From contig NZ_LR746496.1 in the NCBI RefSeq assembly GCF_902729405.1, positions 2,356,001 to 2,420,000 on the forward strand: a stretch of 64,000 nt of DNA. Reading direction: 5' to 3'. Below the pieces are notes generated by a model. It did no database searches. It was given only the letters and a program-made list of their open reading frames with translations, and had not been told where the DNA came from. Shown here one piece after another: positions 19,436 to 28,483 of the stretch; the stretch's first letter is position 1; every line of letters begins with the position of its first letter. The position numbers and the translations under genes are program-made. The stretch comes from Acididesulfobacillus acetoxydans. Its GTDB lineage: Bacteria; Bacillota; Desulfitobacteriia; Desulfitobacteriales; Desulfitobacteriaceae.

Positions 19436-19534
19436 CTGCCGCATGCCCGGATCAAACCATAGGGATTTAAATGGATTAACTAACGAACCCCAAGAGATGA
19501 CCATGGGGATTTTGACGGATAGGGAGATTTTGCC

Positions 19535-20239
19535 ATGAGCATACCGACACCACACATCGGCGCCCAAGAGGGGGATTTTGCCGGGACGGTTTTAATGCCC
19601 GGAGACCCGCTCAGGGCGCAATTTGTGGCTGAGACATATTTCGAAAATGCTGTTTTGATCAACAACGTCAGGGGGATCAAGGGCTACACTGGATCTTACC
19701 GCGGGAAGAGAGTCTCGGTTATGGCCAGCGGTATGGGTATGCCGTCTATGGGTATCTATTCTTACGAACTTTTTAATTTCTATGGGGTTGACAGCATTAT
19801 CCGGATCGGCTCGGCCGGGGCCATCGATTCCGAGCTGGATCTGAAAGACATCGTAATTGCTATGGGTGCCTGCACAAATTCGAACTACGGTGCCCAGTTC
19901 GGACTTCCGGGGACTTATGCCCCGATCGCCGGCTATGCGCTCCTGAACAAAGCGGTCAGCCGGGCGGAGGAGATGAAGCTGAAGTACAAGGTCGGCAACG
20001 TCTTCTCTTCGGATACGTTCTATGACGATGGCGCGAGTCTTCACCAGTGGCGGAAGATGGGGGTTCTGGCGGTGGAAATGGAGGCGGCGGCCCTGTACAT
20101 GAATGCGGCCAGGAGCGGAAAGAATGCTCTCTGCATCTGTACCATTTCCGACTGTCCGTTCACAGGTGAGAAATGCAGTGCGCAAGAGCGGCAGACTTCG
20201 TTTCGGCAAATGATGGAACTGGCGCTGGCGATGGTGTGA
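19535..20239 (+). CDS. deoD: Purine nucleoside phosphorylase
   Basis: Trimer-of-dimers type phosphorylase that splits purine (deoxy)nucleosides with phosphate into base and (deoxy)ribose 1-phosphate. Family features are visible: MPGDPLRAQF near the N-terminus (phosphate site), GSAGAI around residues 92-97, the nucleoside-binding VEMEAAALY around 178-186, and SDCPFTGE near the C-terminus. The length of 234 aa is typical. The ATG follows AGGGAGA. It sits between the LacI regulator and the nucleoside importer and would process the imported nucleosides. Confidence 0.95.
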   Translation: MSIPTPHIGAQEGDFAGTVLMPGDPLRAQFVAETYFENAVLINNVRGIKGYTGSYRGKRVSVMASGMGMPSMGIYSYELFNFYGVDSIIRIGSAGAIDSELDLKDIVIAMGACTNSNYGAQFGLPGTYAPIAGYALLNKAVSRAEEMKLKYKVGNVFSSDTFYDDGASLHQWRKMGVLAVEMEAAALYMNAARSGKNALCICTISDCPFTGEKCSAQERQTSFRQMMELALAMV

Positions 20240-20446
20240 CAAGCGGAGCGGACAGGAAATATTGTGCAATAAAGCGGCTTTCGGGACACAGGTCCTTTTG
20301 GTAGGGACCGGAAATTGATTGCATATACCGGAGGGCTATGTCCGTGCCGCGGCTGAGTTTGACCCGTGGTTTGTATCCGGTCTCCGGGCGTTTCCTCGGG
20401 TAAATCCCCGTCATAACGGGGTACTCTCCACATTATTCGTTGAATC

Positions 20447-20494
20447 GGCCTTTAACCGTGATAAGGCCAGTCGGTTAAAGGCCGGTAAATAAAA
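20447..20494 (+). terminator. Hairpin in front of the BMP gene, possible attenuator
   Basis: GGCCTTTAACC (20447-20457) pairs exactly with GGTTAAAGGCC (20473-20483). It lies in a 270-base leader between deoD and the lipoprotein gene that contains further small inverted repeats (GGTCC...GGGACC near 20300). No run of T follows on this strand, so it may be an attenuator, a processing site or a terminator. I do not recognise a known purine riboswitch core. Confidence 0.4.
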
Positions 20495-20509
20495 AAAAGG
20501 GGGATTAAC

Positions 20510-21577
20510 ATGAAAGGGAAAAAAGCGCTCAGTTTGATCACTTCTCTGGCCATTGTTGGGGTTTTGCTCTCGGGATGTGGTTCGGGTTCAACGCCCGGGG
20601 CGCCTTCCGGGGCGGCAAAAGCGACCTTCAAGGATGGCATGGTGACGGATGTCGGGGGGATCAATGACCAATCCTTCAACGAGGGCGCCTGGAATGGCCT
20701 GCAGAAGTTCGGTCAAAAAAATCCCGGCGTTCAAGTCAAGTACCTGGAATCAAGCCAAAGCTCCGATTATTCACCCAACCTGAATCAGTTTGCGAGCAAC
20801 AACTACAATCTCGTGTGGGCTATCGGTTATCTGATGGCAGACGCCGTTAAAGCTTCTGCCAAAGCGTATCCTAAAGTTAATTTTGCCATTGTTGACGACT
20901 CGATCACTCCCACGCCGAGCAATCTCACCTGTGTTCTCTTCCGGGCTCAGGAATCTTCGTTTCTGGTCGGTTACATTGCCGCACTGAAGACAAAGACTGA
21001 CAAAGTCGGGTTTATCGGCGGCGTTCCGGGTACGGTAATTGACGAATTTGAGTACGGTTTCAGAGCGGGTGTCGCCTATGGAGCCAAAGAGCTCGGCAAG
21101 AACATCTCTGTGAATGTCCAGTACGCCAACTCCTTCAGTGATGCCTCTTTGGGCAAGGCCATTGCCCAGCACATGTATGCGCAGGGCGCGGACATCATTT
21201 TTGCGGCTGCGGGCAATGTCGGGCAGGGCATGATTGCGGAAGCGAAGGCTGAAAACAAGCTCTGCGAAGGTGTGGATATGGACCAAGCCAAGCTCGCTCC
21301 CAACAATGTTCTGACCTCTGCCTTGAAAAACGTCAATGACGCGGTCGAGCTTATTTCCCAAGATGTCAAGGAAGGCAAAAAAGTCGGCGGGCAGACGATC
21401 AGCTATGGTCTGAAAGACGGCGGCGTAGGAATTCCGTACACCGCCCAGGCCATCAAGATGTGCGGTCAGGATGTCATCGATAAAGCGAAAAAAGTGCAGC
21501 AGGACATTATTGACGGAAAAATAGTGCCTCCCTACAATAAGGCGACTTACAACAAATACCTGACCACCCTAAAATAA
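20510..21577 (+). CDS. BMP-family nucleoside-binding lipoprotein
   Basis: Substrate-binding component of a nucleoside ABC importer (Bmp/Med/PnrA family). It has a lipoprotein signal with lipobox LLSGC (Cys23), then the BMP domain with TDVGGINDQSFNEGAWNG at its start and the GVDMDQ segment (around residues 256-261) that is characteristic of the family's ligand site. The length of 355 aa is normal. The ATG lies behind AAAAAGGGGG. It is followed by the ATPase and two permeases. Purine nucleosides are the usual ligands, in line with deoD upstream. Confidence 0.93.
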   Translation: MKGKKALSLITSLAIVGVLLSGCGSGSTPGAPSGAAKATFKDGMVTDVGGINDQSFNEGAWNGLQKFGQKNPGVQVKYLESSQSSDYSPNLNQFASNNYNLVWAIGYLMADAVKASAKAYPKVNFAIVDDSITPTPSNLTCVLFRAQESSFLVGYIAALKTKTDKVGFIGGVPGTVIDEFEYGFRAGVAYGAKELGKNISVNVQYANSFSDASLGKAIAQHMYAQGADIIFAAAGNVGQGMIAEAKAENKLCEGVDMDQAKLAPNNVLTSALKNVNDAVELISQDVKEGKKVGGQTISYGLKDGGVGIPYTAQAIKMCGQDVIDKAKKVQQDIIDGKIVPPYNKATYNKYLTTLK

Positions 21578-21656
21578 CCGGGTACCTGAGTGGAAATAAT
21601 CCGGAGTTTACGGGGAAATAATCCGGCGCTAATGCGGAAATAACCCGGCGTCTGCG
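21570..21656. repeat. 22-bp tandem repeat at the 3' end of the BMP gene
   Basis: Three 22-base units (21591, 21613, 21635) share GGAAATAATCCGGCG-type sequence, and a partial fourth unit overlaps the stop codon of the BMP gene (21570-21590). They are non-coding. Confidence 0.75.
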
Positions 21657-21732
21657 CGGTGCAAGACAACTGAAATTTTCCGAGCACAGAAGTCTTCCGC
21701 TCACACTTGTTCTGCATTCCCTGCTTAAATAT

Positions 21733-21769
21733 CCCCTGTAAGGTGAGACTTCTTCTCACCTTGCAGGGG
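21733..21769 (+). terminator. Intercistronic hairpin between BMP and ATPase genes
   Basis: CCCCTGTAAGGTGAG pairs with CTCACCTTGCAGGGG around a 7-base loop, without a T tract. In this position it probably protects the lipoprotein mRNA or limits expression of the downstream transporter genes. Confidence 0.55.
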
Positions 21770-21831
21770 GTTCGGCAGGGTGTTCACTCCGGTTCCGCAC
21801 ACTGCTGTTCAGAGAAGGAGGGGGGCAAACT

Positions 21832-23370
21832 TTGAAAAATCAACAAGCCGACGCGGTGGAAATGCAGTCCATCTACAAATATTTTGACAATTTTTGTGCG
21901 TTGAACGCGGTGAACCTTAAGGTCAGGCGAGGGAGCATTCATGCGCTTTTGGGCGAAAACGGAGCCGGAAAAACGACGCTGATGAATATCCTTTACGGGC
22001 TTTACAGACCGGATGGCGGTAAGATTTTGATTAACGGCGAGCCGGTGGAGATGAAGAACCCGAACGTAGCCATTGAGCACAAGATCGGGATGGTGCATCA
22101 GCATTTCAAACTGGTTGAGAATTTTACGGTCGTGCAAAATATCATACTGGGCCAAGAGGTCGTAAAGGCCGGCTGCGTCTTAGACCTAGCCAGGGCTAGA
22201 AAGCAAGTCATGGATCTGTCCAAAACTTACGGACTTGCCGTCGATCCCGATGCCAAAATAGAGGATATCTCCGTCGGAATGCAGCAAAGAGTTGAGATTT
22301 TAAAAGCCCTTTATCGGGGCGTGGAAATTCTCATTCTTGACGAACCCACGGCCGTTTTAACCCCCCAGGAAATTAATGAACTCGTAAATATCATGCATAA
22401 TCTTACGGAAGACGGCAAGACGATTATTATCATTACCCACAAGCTGAAAGAGATTAAGAAATCCTCAGAGTACTGTACGATTATTCGCCGGGGTAAATAC
22501 ATCGACACCGTTGTTGTAAAGAGTGTCAGCGAGCAGCAACTGGCTTCTATGATGGTCGGGCGGGAAGTCAGTCTGGTTGTGGCCAAGGCCAAAGCCGACC
22601 CGGGGGATATCATCTTTCGCATAGATAATTTGACAGTCGAAGACAACCGGAAAATAGAAAGAGTGAAGGAGTTGTCCTTATACGTAAAGAGAGGGGAAAT
22701 CGTTGGCATTGCGGGCATTGACGGGAATGGTCAAAAAGAACTTGTTGAAGCGATAACTTGTCTGACCAAAGTGAAGGCAGGGAAGATTTCAATCAACGGC
22801 GCAGAATTGCAAAATACCTCGCCGCATTATGTCGTCGAAAACGGCATTGCCACGATTCATGAAGACAGACAAAAGAGGGGACTTGTGCTTGATTTTCCGG
22901 TGAAATATAATCTGATCCTTGAAAATTACAATAAGCCTCAATTTGCCGGGCGTTCTATCCTGAAAGAACCCGCGATCCATCAATTCGCCGAAGATTCCAT
23001 CAGGCGGTATGACATTCGTCCGGAAGACTGTGCGTCCGAACCGGCCAGGGCCTTATCCGGGGGCAATCAACAGAAAGTCATTATTGCGAGGGAGCTTTCC
23101 GAGAACCCGGAACTCCTGCTCGCCTTTCAGCCGACCCGCGGGCTTGACGTGGGAGCCATTGAATTCATACACAGTGCGCTGATCAAGCACCGTGACAGCG
23201 GGCATTCAATCTTGCTGATTTCATTTGAACTGGACGAGATTATGAATGTTTCCGACCGGATCTGCGTTCTCTACGATGGCCGGATCGTCGCGGAGTTTCT
23301 CCAGGGTGAGGTGGACGAAAACGAGATCGGGTTACTGATGGCGGGAGGAGAGAGGAAGAATGGGATCTAA
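21832..23370 (+). CDS. Nucleoside ABC importer ATPase (two ABC domains)
   Basis: Double ATPase of the simple-sugar/nucleoside type. First domain: Walker A GENGAGKTT (41-49), Walker B LILDEPTAVL. The second domain has the usual degenerate Walker A (GIDGNGQ), the signature LSGGNQQK and the QPTRGLDVGA variant of Walker B. The length of 512 aa is typical. The start is a TTG behind AAGGAGGGGG. It overlaps the first permease by 11 bases. It works with the BMP lipoprotein and the two permeases. Confidence 0.94.
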   Translation: MKNQQADAVEMQSIYKYFDNFCALNAVNLKVRRGSIHALLGENGAGKTTLMNILYGLYRPDGGKILINGEPVEMKNPNVAIEHKIGMVHQHFKLVENFTVVQNIILGQEVVKAGCVLDLARARKQVMDLSKTYGLAVDPDAKIEDISVGMQQRVEILKALYRGVEILILDEPTAVLTPQEINELVNIMHNLTEDGKTIIIITHKLKEIKKSSEYCTIIRRGKYIDTVVVKSVSEQQLASMMVGREVSLVVAKAKADPGDIIFRIDNLTVEDNRKIERVKELSLYVKRGEIVGIAGIDGNGQKELVEAITCLTKVKAGKISINGAELQNTSPHYVVENGIATIHEDRQKRGLVLDFPVKYNLILENYNKPQFAGRSILKEPAIHQFAEDSIRRYDIRPEDCASEPARALSGGNQQKVIIARELSENPELLLAFQPTRGLDVGAIEFIHSALIKHRDSGHSILLISFELDEIMNVSDRICVLYDGRIVAEFLQGEVDENEIGLLMAGGERKNGI

Positions 23371-24490
23371 AATCGCCGAACTGCTGAACAAGACGGCCAC
23401 AAAAATCATCCTGGCTATTGTGCTCGGTTTCATGGCGGGAGCTCTGGCCCTGGCCGTGGCCGGCTATGATCCGGGTACCTCTTATTCCATGATGTTTACC
23501 AGTATTTTCTCAAGTCCGCAGAACATGATTCAGGTTCTTATCCTGACCATGCCCAATATCCTCACCGGGCTCAGCGTCGCTTTCGCTTTCAAGACGGGAC
23601 TTTTTAACATCGGCGGCGAGGGTCAGTATATCGTGGGAGCCATTGCGGCGGTCATGGTCGGTGGGGTGTTCAACCTGCCGCCGGTGATCAATGTCATTGT
23701 CATTATGCTGGCTGCTTTCCTCGCGGCGGGACTGTACGGCGCTTTGGCCGGCTTTCTCAAAGCCAAGTTCGGTATTCATGAAGTCATTACCACCATCATG
23801 TTGAACTGGATTGCGCTGTATCTCAATAACTATCTCATATCCCTGCCGGGCATCGGGGTAAAGAACACGGAATATTCCTTTGCTATTAAACAGAACGCCT
23901 GGACAAATGTGCTCAACGGTTGGAAAACCTCTCCTCAAGGGCAGGCTTATCTGGCTGCCCATCCGGCCTTGTCGCCCATTCTTCTGGGTACGGACATCAA
24001 CTACGGAATCATCATTGCTATTGTCGTGGCGGTTGCGGTTTCTTTTTTACTGTACAGAACCACCTTCGGCTATCAGGTCAGAGCGGTAGGCCTGAATAAG
24101 GACGCGGCCGAAGCGGCCGGAATCAGAGTTAAAAAGAGCATCGTCATGACCATGTTTATAGCGGGGGGGCTCGCCGGTCTGGCTGGCGCCCTGCAAATGA
24201 CCGGCACACTGCCCCATGCTTTGGTGACCCTGGCCAGTCAGCCGGGATACGGATTCAATGGAATAACTGTGGCCTTGATGGCTAACAGTTCGCCGATCGG
24301 CTGCATCTTTACGGCTCTTTTGCTGTCCGCGCTCCAGTTCGGCGGCAGTACGATTCAAATGAACCTCGGTGCGCCGTCCGAAGTCGTCAATATTATGATC
24401 GGAGTGATTGTCTTCTTCGTGGCGGTAGCCTCCATGTTCACCATGATCTCCGAAAGGATCAAGAGGAGGAGGGTTAAGATTGCTGATTAG
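23360..24490 (+). CDS. Nucleoside ABC importer permease, subunit 1
   Basis: BPD_transp_2-family permease (RbsC/NupP type) with many hydrophobic helices and the family segments FNIGGEGQ (early) and GLNKDAAEAAGIRVKKS (ATPase contact). The length of 376 aa is typical for the first permease of BMP-type systems. It overlaps the ATPase gene at its start and the second permease at its end, so all are translated together. Confidence 0.93.
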   Translation: MGSKIAELLNKTATKIILAIVLGFMAGALALAVAGYDPGTSYSMMFTSIFSSPQNMIQVLILTMPNILTGLSVAFAFKTGLFNIGGEGQYIVGAIAAVMVGGVFNLPPVINVIVIMLAAFLAAGLYGALAGFLKAKFGIHEVITTIMLNWIALYLNNYLISLPGIGVKNTEYSFAIKQNAWTNVLNGWKTSPQGQAYLAAHPALSPILLGTDINYGIIIAIVVAVAVSFLLYRTTFGYQVRAVGLNKDAAEAAGIRVKKSIVMTMFIAGGLAGLAGALQMTGTLPHALVTLASQPGYGFNGITVALMANSSPIGCIFTALLLSALQFGGSTIQMNLGAPSEVVNIMIGVIVFFVAVASMFTMISERIKRRRVKIAD

Positions 24491-25412
24491 CATATTGCTC
24501 GCCGTAAGCATCACCTTAATGTATGCCGCTCCTTTGATGTTTGCCGGTTTGGGTGGAGTTATCTCGGAAAATGCCGGGGTAGTAAACATCGGGATTGAAG
24601 GTATGATGACCATAGGAGCGTTTTGCGGGGCGGCCGTGGGTTATTTCTCAGGCAATCCGTGGTGGGGGTTTGCGGCGGGAGGTCTTTCGGGAGGGTTGCT
24701 GGCCCTGGTGCATGCCGTTGCCAGCATCTCTTTCCGAGCGGACCAAACCATATCGGGTGTCGCGATTAACTTTATCGGGCCGGGTTTGGCACTTTTCCTC
24801 TCACGAAAATTGTTCGCCGGGAGTGCCATGACGAAACCGGTTGAGCATCCAATTCCTACGATATTTGGCAGTTATGCGGCTAAGTCGTCCAACTTGCTGA
24901 TTAAAGCCGCGAATATCGAGATGACCGTGCCGATTGTATTCATTTGCGCCTTGGTCCTCTGGTTTGTCCTGTATAAGACGAGCTGGGGCTTGAGAATTCG
25001 CTCGGTCGGCGAGAATCCTGCCGCCGCCGATACGCTGGGCATTAACGTCTACAAGATCAAGTATGTGGCGGTTTTTGTTTCCGGCGTGCTTTCCGGATTC
25101 GGCGGAGCAACCATGACTTTGGCGGTAATGAACTACTTTACCCAGTCAACCATCTCGGGTCAGGGCTTCATCGCGCTTGCCGCGGTTATTTTCGGGAAAT
25201 GGAAGCCTCACGGCACAATGGCTGCCTGCCTCCTCTTCGGGTTCGCCCAGGCCCTGGTCGTACTGCTCGGGGGGAGCAATTCCAAAATTCAGATCCCATC
25301 GTCGCTTCTTTCCATGCTGCCTTATGTTTTGACCTTAGTCAGCCTGGTCTTGTTCGTCAGGCATTCCACGGCGCCCAAGGCCGACGGGATACCTTATGTG
25401 AAAGGTCATTAA
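24480..25412 (+). CDS. Nucleoside ABC importer permease, subunit 2
   Basis: Second BPD_transp_2 permease. It shows the family pattern NIGIEGMM near the N-terminus and SVGENPAAADTLGINVYKIKY as ATPase contact. 310 aa, with a TTG start overlapping the previous gene by 11 bases behind AGGAGGAGGG. It is the last gene of the nucleoside cluster; the next 40 bases end where a duplicated accessory segment begins. Confidence 0.93.
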   Translation: MLISILLAVSITLMYAAPLMFAGLGGVISENAGVVNIGIEGMMTIGAFCGAAVGYFSGNPWWGFAAGGLSGGLLALVHAVASISFRADQTISGVAINFIGPGLALFLSRKLFAGSAMTKPVEHPIPTIFGSYAAKSSNLLIKAANIEMTVPIVFICALVLWFVLYKTSWGLRIRSVGENPAAADTLGINVYKIKYVAVFVSGVLSGFGGATMTLAVMNYFTQSTISGQGFIALAAVIFGKWKPHGTMAACLLFGFAQALVVLLGGSNSKIQIPSSLLSMLPYVLTLVSLVLFVRHSTAPKADGIPYVKGH

Positions 25413-25452
25413 CAACCGGAGATTGTCAAGAAACAGACAGAAACGGAGATCG

Positions 25453-25935
25453 TACAGGTTCAAGAATCGCCCCAGACTCATTAAAACCTTGCACTTAAGG
25501 CCACCTCATTTGACAGAGGTGGCTTCAAGTTTTTCTTGAGCTGTCTCAAGCGAACGTGTGCAGTTGTGGGCCTGAATCAGAAGATGACAAGTCCAGTCTG
25601 TGCGAAACTTTATCGGAGTGATGCAGTGGTGGGGGCAAGGATGGTTCGGATACTCTTGCATTTACCGGGACTGGATATATAATAATATCGTAATGGACTA
25701 ATAGCTGAAGATATTCATGGGTGCACATTATTTCCAAATCCCCAGGGTAGAATATCTTCGAATTATGAATTCAGGCTATTGTTCCAAAGAGCGCGCCGGT
25801 AGCGGGAATTCAGGGGGGAAGAGTGCAGTCAGACGTCAGACCGGGAAGGGTTTAAGAGGGGCGGCAGTCGGAGCAGCGGCCGAACAAGAAGAAACAGAAA
25901 AGAAGAGTGCGGGTCAAGTGGGACAAGTAGAATTC
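25453..25935 (+). repeat. Duplicated segment, copy 1: DUF169 3' end, terminator and FmdE leader
   Basis: This stretch is nearly identical to 29337-29453 joined to 31392-31752. It begins with the last codons of the DUF169 gene (QVQESPQTH stop), includes its terminator (25500-25523), the single target sequence GTGGGCC (25566-25572) and most of the FmdE leader with its promoter (TTGCAT 25656, TATAAT 25678). It lacks the FmdE gene, and at 25936 it is joined to a methyltransferase fragment. It preserves the state before the IS inserted in copy 2. Confidence 0.9.
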
Positions 25936-25937
25936 CC

Positions 25938-26251
25938 GATTTTACGATTACAACCAGACACGGGGACGGCTGACTGACCCGGTCGAATGGGCTGAAGGTG
26001 GCGACTATTTCGACTTCATCCGGCACGGAGAAGAAGAGATGCGCAGGAGTTTTCCCGCGGTTCTGCGCATCGACGTTGGTCAGCGGGCGGGCCTATATCT
26101 TTGTTCCCCCTATCGCGAACCCTTTTCCCAGATAAGCTTTGCATTGCCCCGGCGCCTCCAGCAGGCCAGACAAAGAGCCTCTGTGCCCCGGATGACGTTT
26201 GGCGTTAGTGACAAATCATTTGTACCAGCAGATAGAGGGCGGTGCCGCTAA
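25938..26251 (+). pseudogene. 3' fragment of a methyltransferase gene
   Basis: In frame, this reads FYDYNQTRGRLTDPVEWAEG and on through GEEEMR, VGQRAGLYLC: the C-terminal third of a paralogue of the methyltransferase at 12937-13623, without its SAM-binding half. About 45 extra codons follow the point where the intact protein ends, and the tail overlaps the 3' end of the opposite-strand ChrA gene. It starts abruptly at the border of the duplicated segment, so it is a recombination remnant. Confidence 0.8.
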
Positions 26252-27407
26252 GAACCACCCATAATACGTCCAGTTTGGCAAAACGTAAAGCAGCCAAAGC
26301 GGCCAGAGCTAGGACAATCGTTATCGGGTCAGTCAGGCTGTGCCAGGCCATTCCCCACAGGACAAGGGTCATTAAACCGACAAAAGAGGCCAGGATACCT
26401 TTGAAAACGGCTTTGACCCAACGGTTTTCCTTGACCTTACCGTACACAGGCATTACCAGCAGCACCAAGAGAAAACAAGGGGCAAAAATACCTATTGTTG
26501 CCGCCGCCGCTCCCAACAACCCCGCAACTTTATAACCGACGAACGTAGCGGTAATGACGATAGGTCCTGGGGTAACCTGCCCCAGTGCAATACCTACCGC
26601 AAATTGACTTAGACTCAACCAATGGTAAACATTGACTACCTGCTGCTGAATAAGGGGAATCATGGTAAATCCGTTGCCAAAGACGAAGAGACCGATACCG
26701 AAAAAGACACTCTCGAGGCGTAATAATAGAGGATTCAAGCCGGATAACAGGGCTATGATTGCGATGGCGCCCAGTACTATGATGATTTCACGAGTACTGA
26801 ATGAAAGAGCGGGTTTGGTATCAGCCGGAGAGCCGTTACGCACAGTGGTCCAGGGTCTGTAAAGTATAATACTTAAGCAGCCCGCCAGTAAGAGAATAAG
26901 GAAAATGCTGATATTCAACCAGGCTACCCCCAGGGCGACTATGGCGATCGCAATGGCTTTCCAGTCTTTCAGCACCGATTTTCCGATATCCAAGACCGCA
27001 TTGGCAATCAGAGCCACGACCACGGCTTCCAGGCCCGCGAAAGCGCTATGGACCAAAGAGATGCCGCTGTAACGGAAGTACAGGTAAGAAAGAAAGGCCA
27101 TTAATGCCGTCGGAGGCAAGATAAAACCGGTAAAGCTAGCGAAGGCACCCGCCAAACGCCTGATACGGTAGCCCATGAAAACAGTTAAGGTGACAAAGGT
27201 GGCGCCGGGCAGGAACTGCGCTAAGGCCAGACCGTTCAAGAATTCCTGCTCATCCAGCCATTTCTTCCGTTTCACGATATTTTTTTTAGCTTCGGCCATC
27301 ATGGCTGGGCCAAAAGCAGTCAGGCCCATTTTGAAAAAGGTGAAAAAAATCTCTCTCAGGCTTATTTCCTTTGGGCCCGGTGTGCTCGTCGCTAAGGCTT
27401 GATCCAT
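26205..27407 (-). CDS. chrA: Chromate transporter ChrA (CHR family, long form)
   Basis: Inner-membrane protein of the CHR superfamily that exports chromate in characterised members. The 400-aa long form has two homologous halves, each beginning with a GxxxFGxA/PGP-type signature: FKMGLTAFGPAM near residue 25, FLPGATFV near 66, and GFTMIPLIQQQV with GQVTPGPIVITATFVGY in the second half. The start ATG at 27407 has a weak ribosome site, so a slightly different start is possible. It is flanked by recombination debris. A partial copy of this gene lies at 50871-51012. Confidence 0.88.
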   Translation of the reverse strand: MDQALATSTPGPKEISLREIFFTFFKMGLTAFGPAMMAEAKKNIVKRKKWLDEQEFLNGLALAQFLPGATFVTLTVFMGYRIRRLAGAFASFTGFILPPTALMAFLSYLYFRYSGISLVHSAFAGLEAVVVALIANAVLDIGKSVLKDWKAIAIAIVALGVAWLNISIFLILLLAGCLSIILYRPWTTVRNGSPADTKPALSFSTREIIIVLGAIAIIALLSGLNPLLLRLESVFFGIGLFVFGNGFTMIPLIQQQVVNVYHWLSLSQFAVGIALGQVTPGPIVITATFVGYKVAGLLGAAAATIGIFAPCFLLVLLVMPVYGKVKENRWVKAVFKGILASFVGLMTLVLWGMAWHSLTDPITIVLALAALAALRFAKLDVLWVVLSGTALYLLVQMICH

Positions 27408-27595
27408 TTCAGTTATGGGCTCCCTTCGAATAGTAATTTGCTATTGGAAATCCGGATACAGGAAATCGGATACTAGAGGTATGCAGGAGTTGAGCTGCGA
27501 TTAACGCAGCTCCCTGTTCCGGAATTTGTACACTTGGAAAAACGAATTCGTTTGTTCAATTTAAATTTGAAGTGAACATGAGACAGTTGAAAGTC

Positions 27596-27742
27596 CTACT
27601 GAAGGCTCCAAGTCAAACCACAGGACGTGAAGGCTTCTTTCGCGTCCCCGCTTTGCAAGAAACGCCAGAAGTGCTCGCCGCCTTCTCGGTTAGCTCCCGG
27701 ACTGAGCAGGGCGATATCAAAATAGACTTCCTGATAGCTGCG
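27596..27742 (-). pseudogene. C-terminal fragment of a ModA-like binding protein
   Basis: On the minus strand the frame reads YFDIALLSPGANREGGEHFW and RFLQSGDAKEAFTSCGL before a stop. This is the usual C-terminal pattern of molybdate-type substrate-binding proteins (ModA: ...A.FL.S.EA...F..YGF). No start, signal peptide or N-terminal domain is present, and it is fused directly to a promoter-operator segment at 27745. Confidence 0.6.
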
Positions 27743-27744
27743 CT

Positions 27745-27812
27745 TAACGTCATCTATATGACGTTATCACATATATCATCTAGATTTTAACGTCTCCTAA
27801 CCTCGTTGTCAA
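27745..27812 (-). promoter_or_regulatory. Orphan promoter-operator, copy of the one at 51430-51487
   Basis: Reading leftward: TTGACA, a 17-base spacer, TAAAAT, then an imperfect palindrome TATATGAC...TCACATATA. The layout and sequence match the promoter and operator of the His-rich gene at 51117-51398, but here they drive only the ModA-like fragment. Confidence 0.55.
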
Positions 27813-27933
27813 TAAGTGAACCTGACCCAAAATAGAATAACTTTCGCAGATTTTCCCTGTGCGGCAGATTGACAGGATATGTGTATAGATCCTGCGTCTT
27901 GCCGATCCGGGGGAAGTTTGTCGGGTTGAGACC

Positions 27934-27962
27934 TTGACGGATGTGTCTTCTCGATGTACAAT
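27934..27962 (+). promoter_or_regulatory. Promoter of arsR-type gene
   Basis: TTGACG (27934-27939) and TACAAT (27957-27962) with a 17-base spacer. An inverted repeat (ATCCG-TATATG-CGGAT, 27975-27990) just downstream is a likely operator for the regulator itself. Confidence 0.65.
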
Positions 27963-28014
27963 GGACTACACATGCATCCGTATATGCGGATATGTACATA
28001 AACGGAGATGTGAA

Positions 28015-28419
28015 ATGACGGATTTCTTGCGAAAGGCTAGGTTAGCTATGGATGATTTAGTGCAATTTTTCAACATCCTGTCAGATGAGACTCGGTTGCG
28101 CATTCTGACCCTGTTAGCGGGGCAAGAACTTTGTGTCTGTGAATTGGCCGAAATCCTGAACGTGCCCCAGCCGAAAGTGTCAAGACATTTGGGGAAGTTG
28201 CGCGATGTGGGTTTAGTCAAGGATATGAGGAGGGGGCAGTGGGTCTTTTACGGCCTGACCGCTAATGAACCGCTGGAGCAGGATATTCTAGCGATGATAG
28301 TCCAACAACGTGAGAAATATCCCGTCCTTCTAGCCGATGCCAAGGGTCTGGAGTTAAGAAGGCGAGAAGGGAAAATGTGCAGCAGGACCGGCTCACGAGA
28401 GGAGCAGAAACTTGTTTGA
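28015..28419 (+). CDS. ArsR-family metal/metalloid-responsive repressor
   Basis: Winged-helix ArsR/SmtB regulator. The sequence FFNILSDETRLRILTLLAGQELCVCELAEILNVPQPKVSRHLGKLR covers the DNA-binding core. The ELCVCEL motif in the alpha-3 helix is the type I As(III)/Sb(III) site, so an arsenite-like signal is likely. The start at ATG 28015 follows CGGAGATG; a longer upstream frame would run through the promoter. Its C-terminal tail after residue 100 is longer than usual and basic. It precedes the DUF169 gene. Confidence 0.88.
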   Translation: MTDFLRKARLAMDDLVQFFNILSDETRLRILTLLAGQELCVCELAEILNVPQPKVSRHLGKLRDVGLVKDMRRGQWVFYGLTANEPLEQDILAMIVQQREKYPVLLADAKGLELRRREGKMCSRTGSREEQKLV

Positions 28420-28483
28420 ACTAGAGGGGGAGGAGCAGCAGCAGCGGCAGAAGAAGAATGTTTCATTGAAGGAGGAAGAGAAT

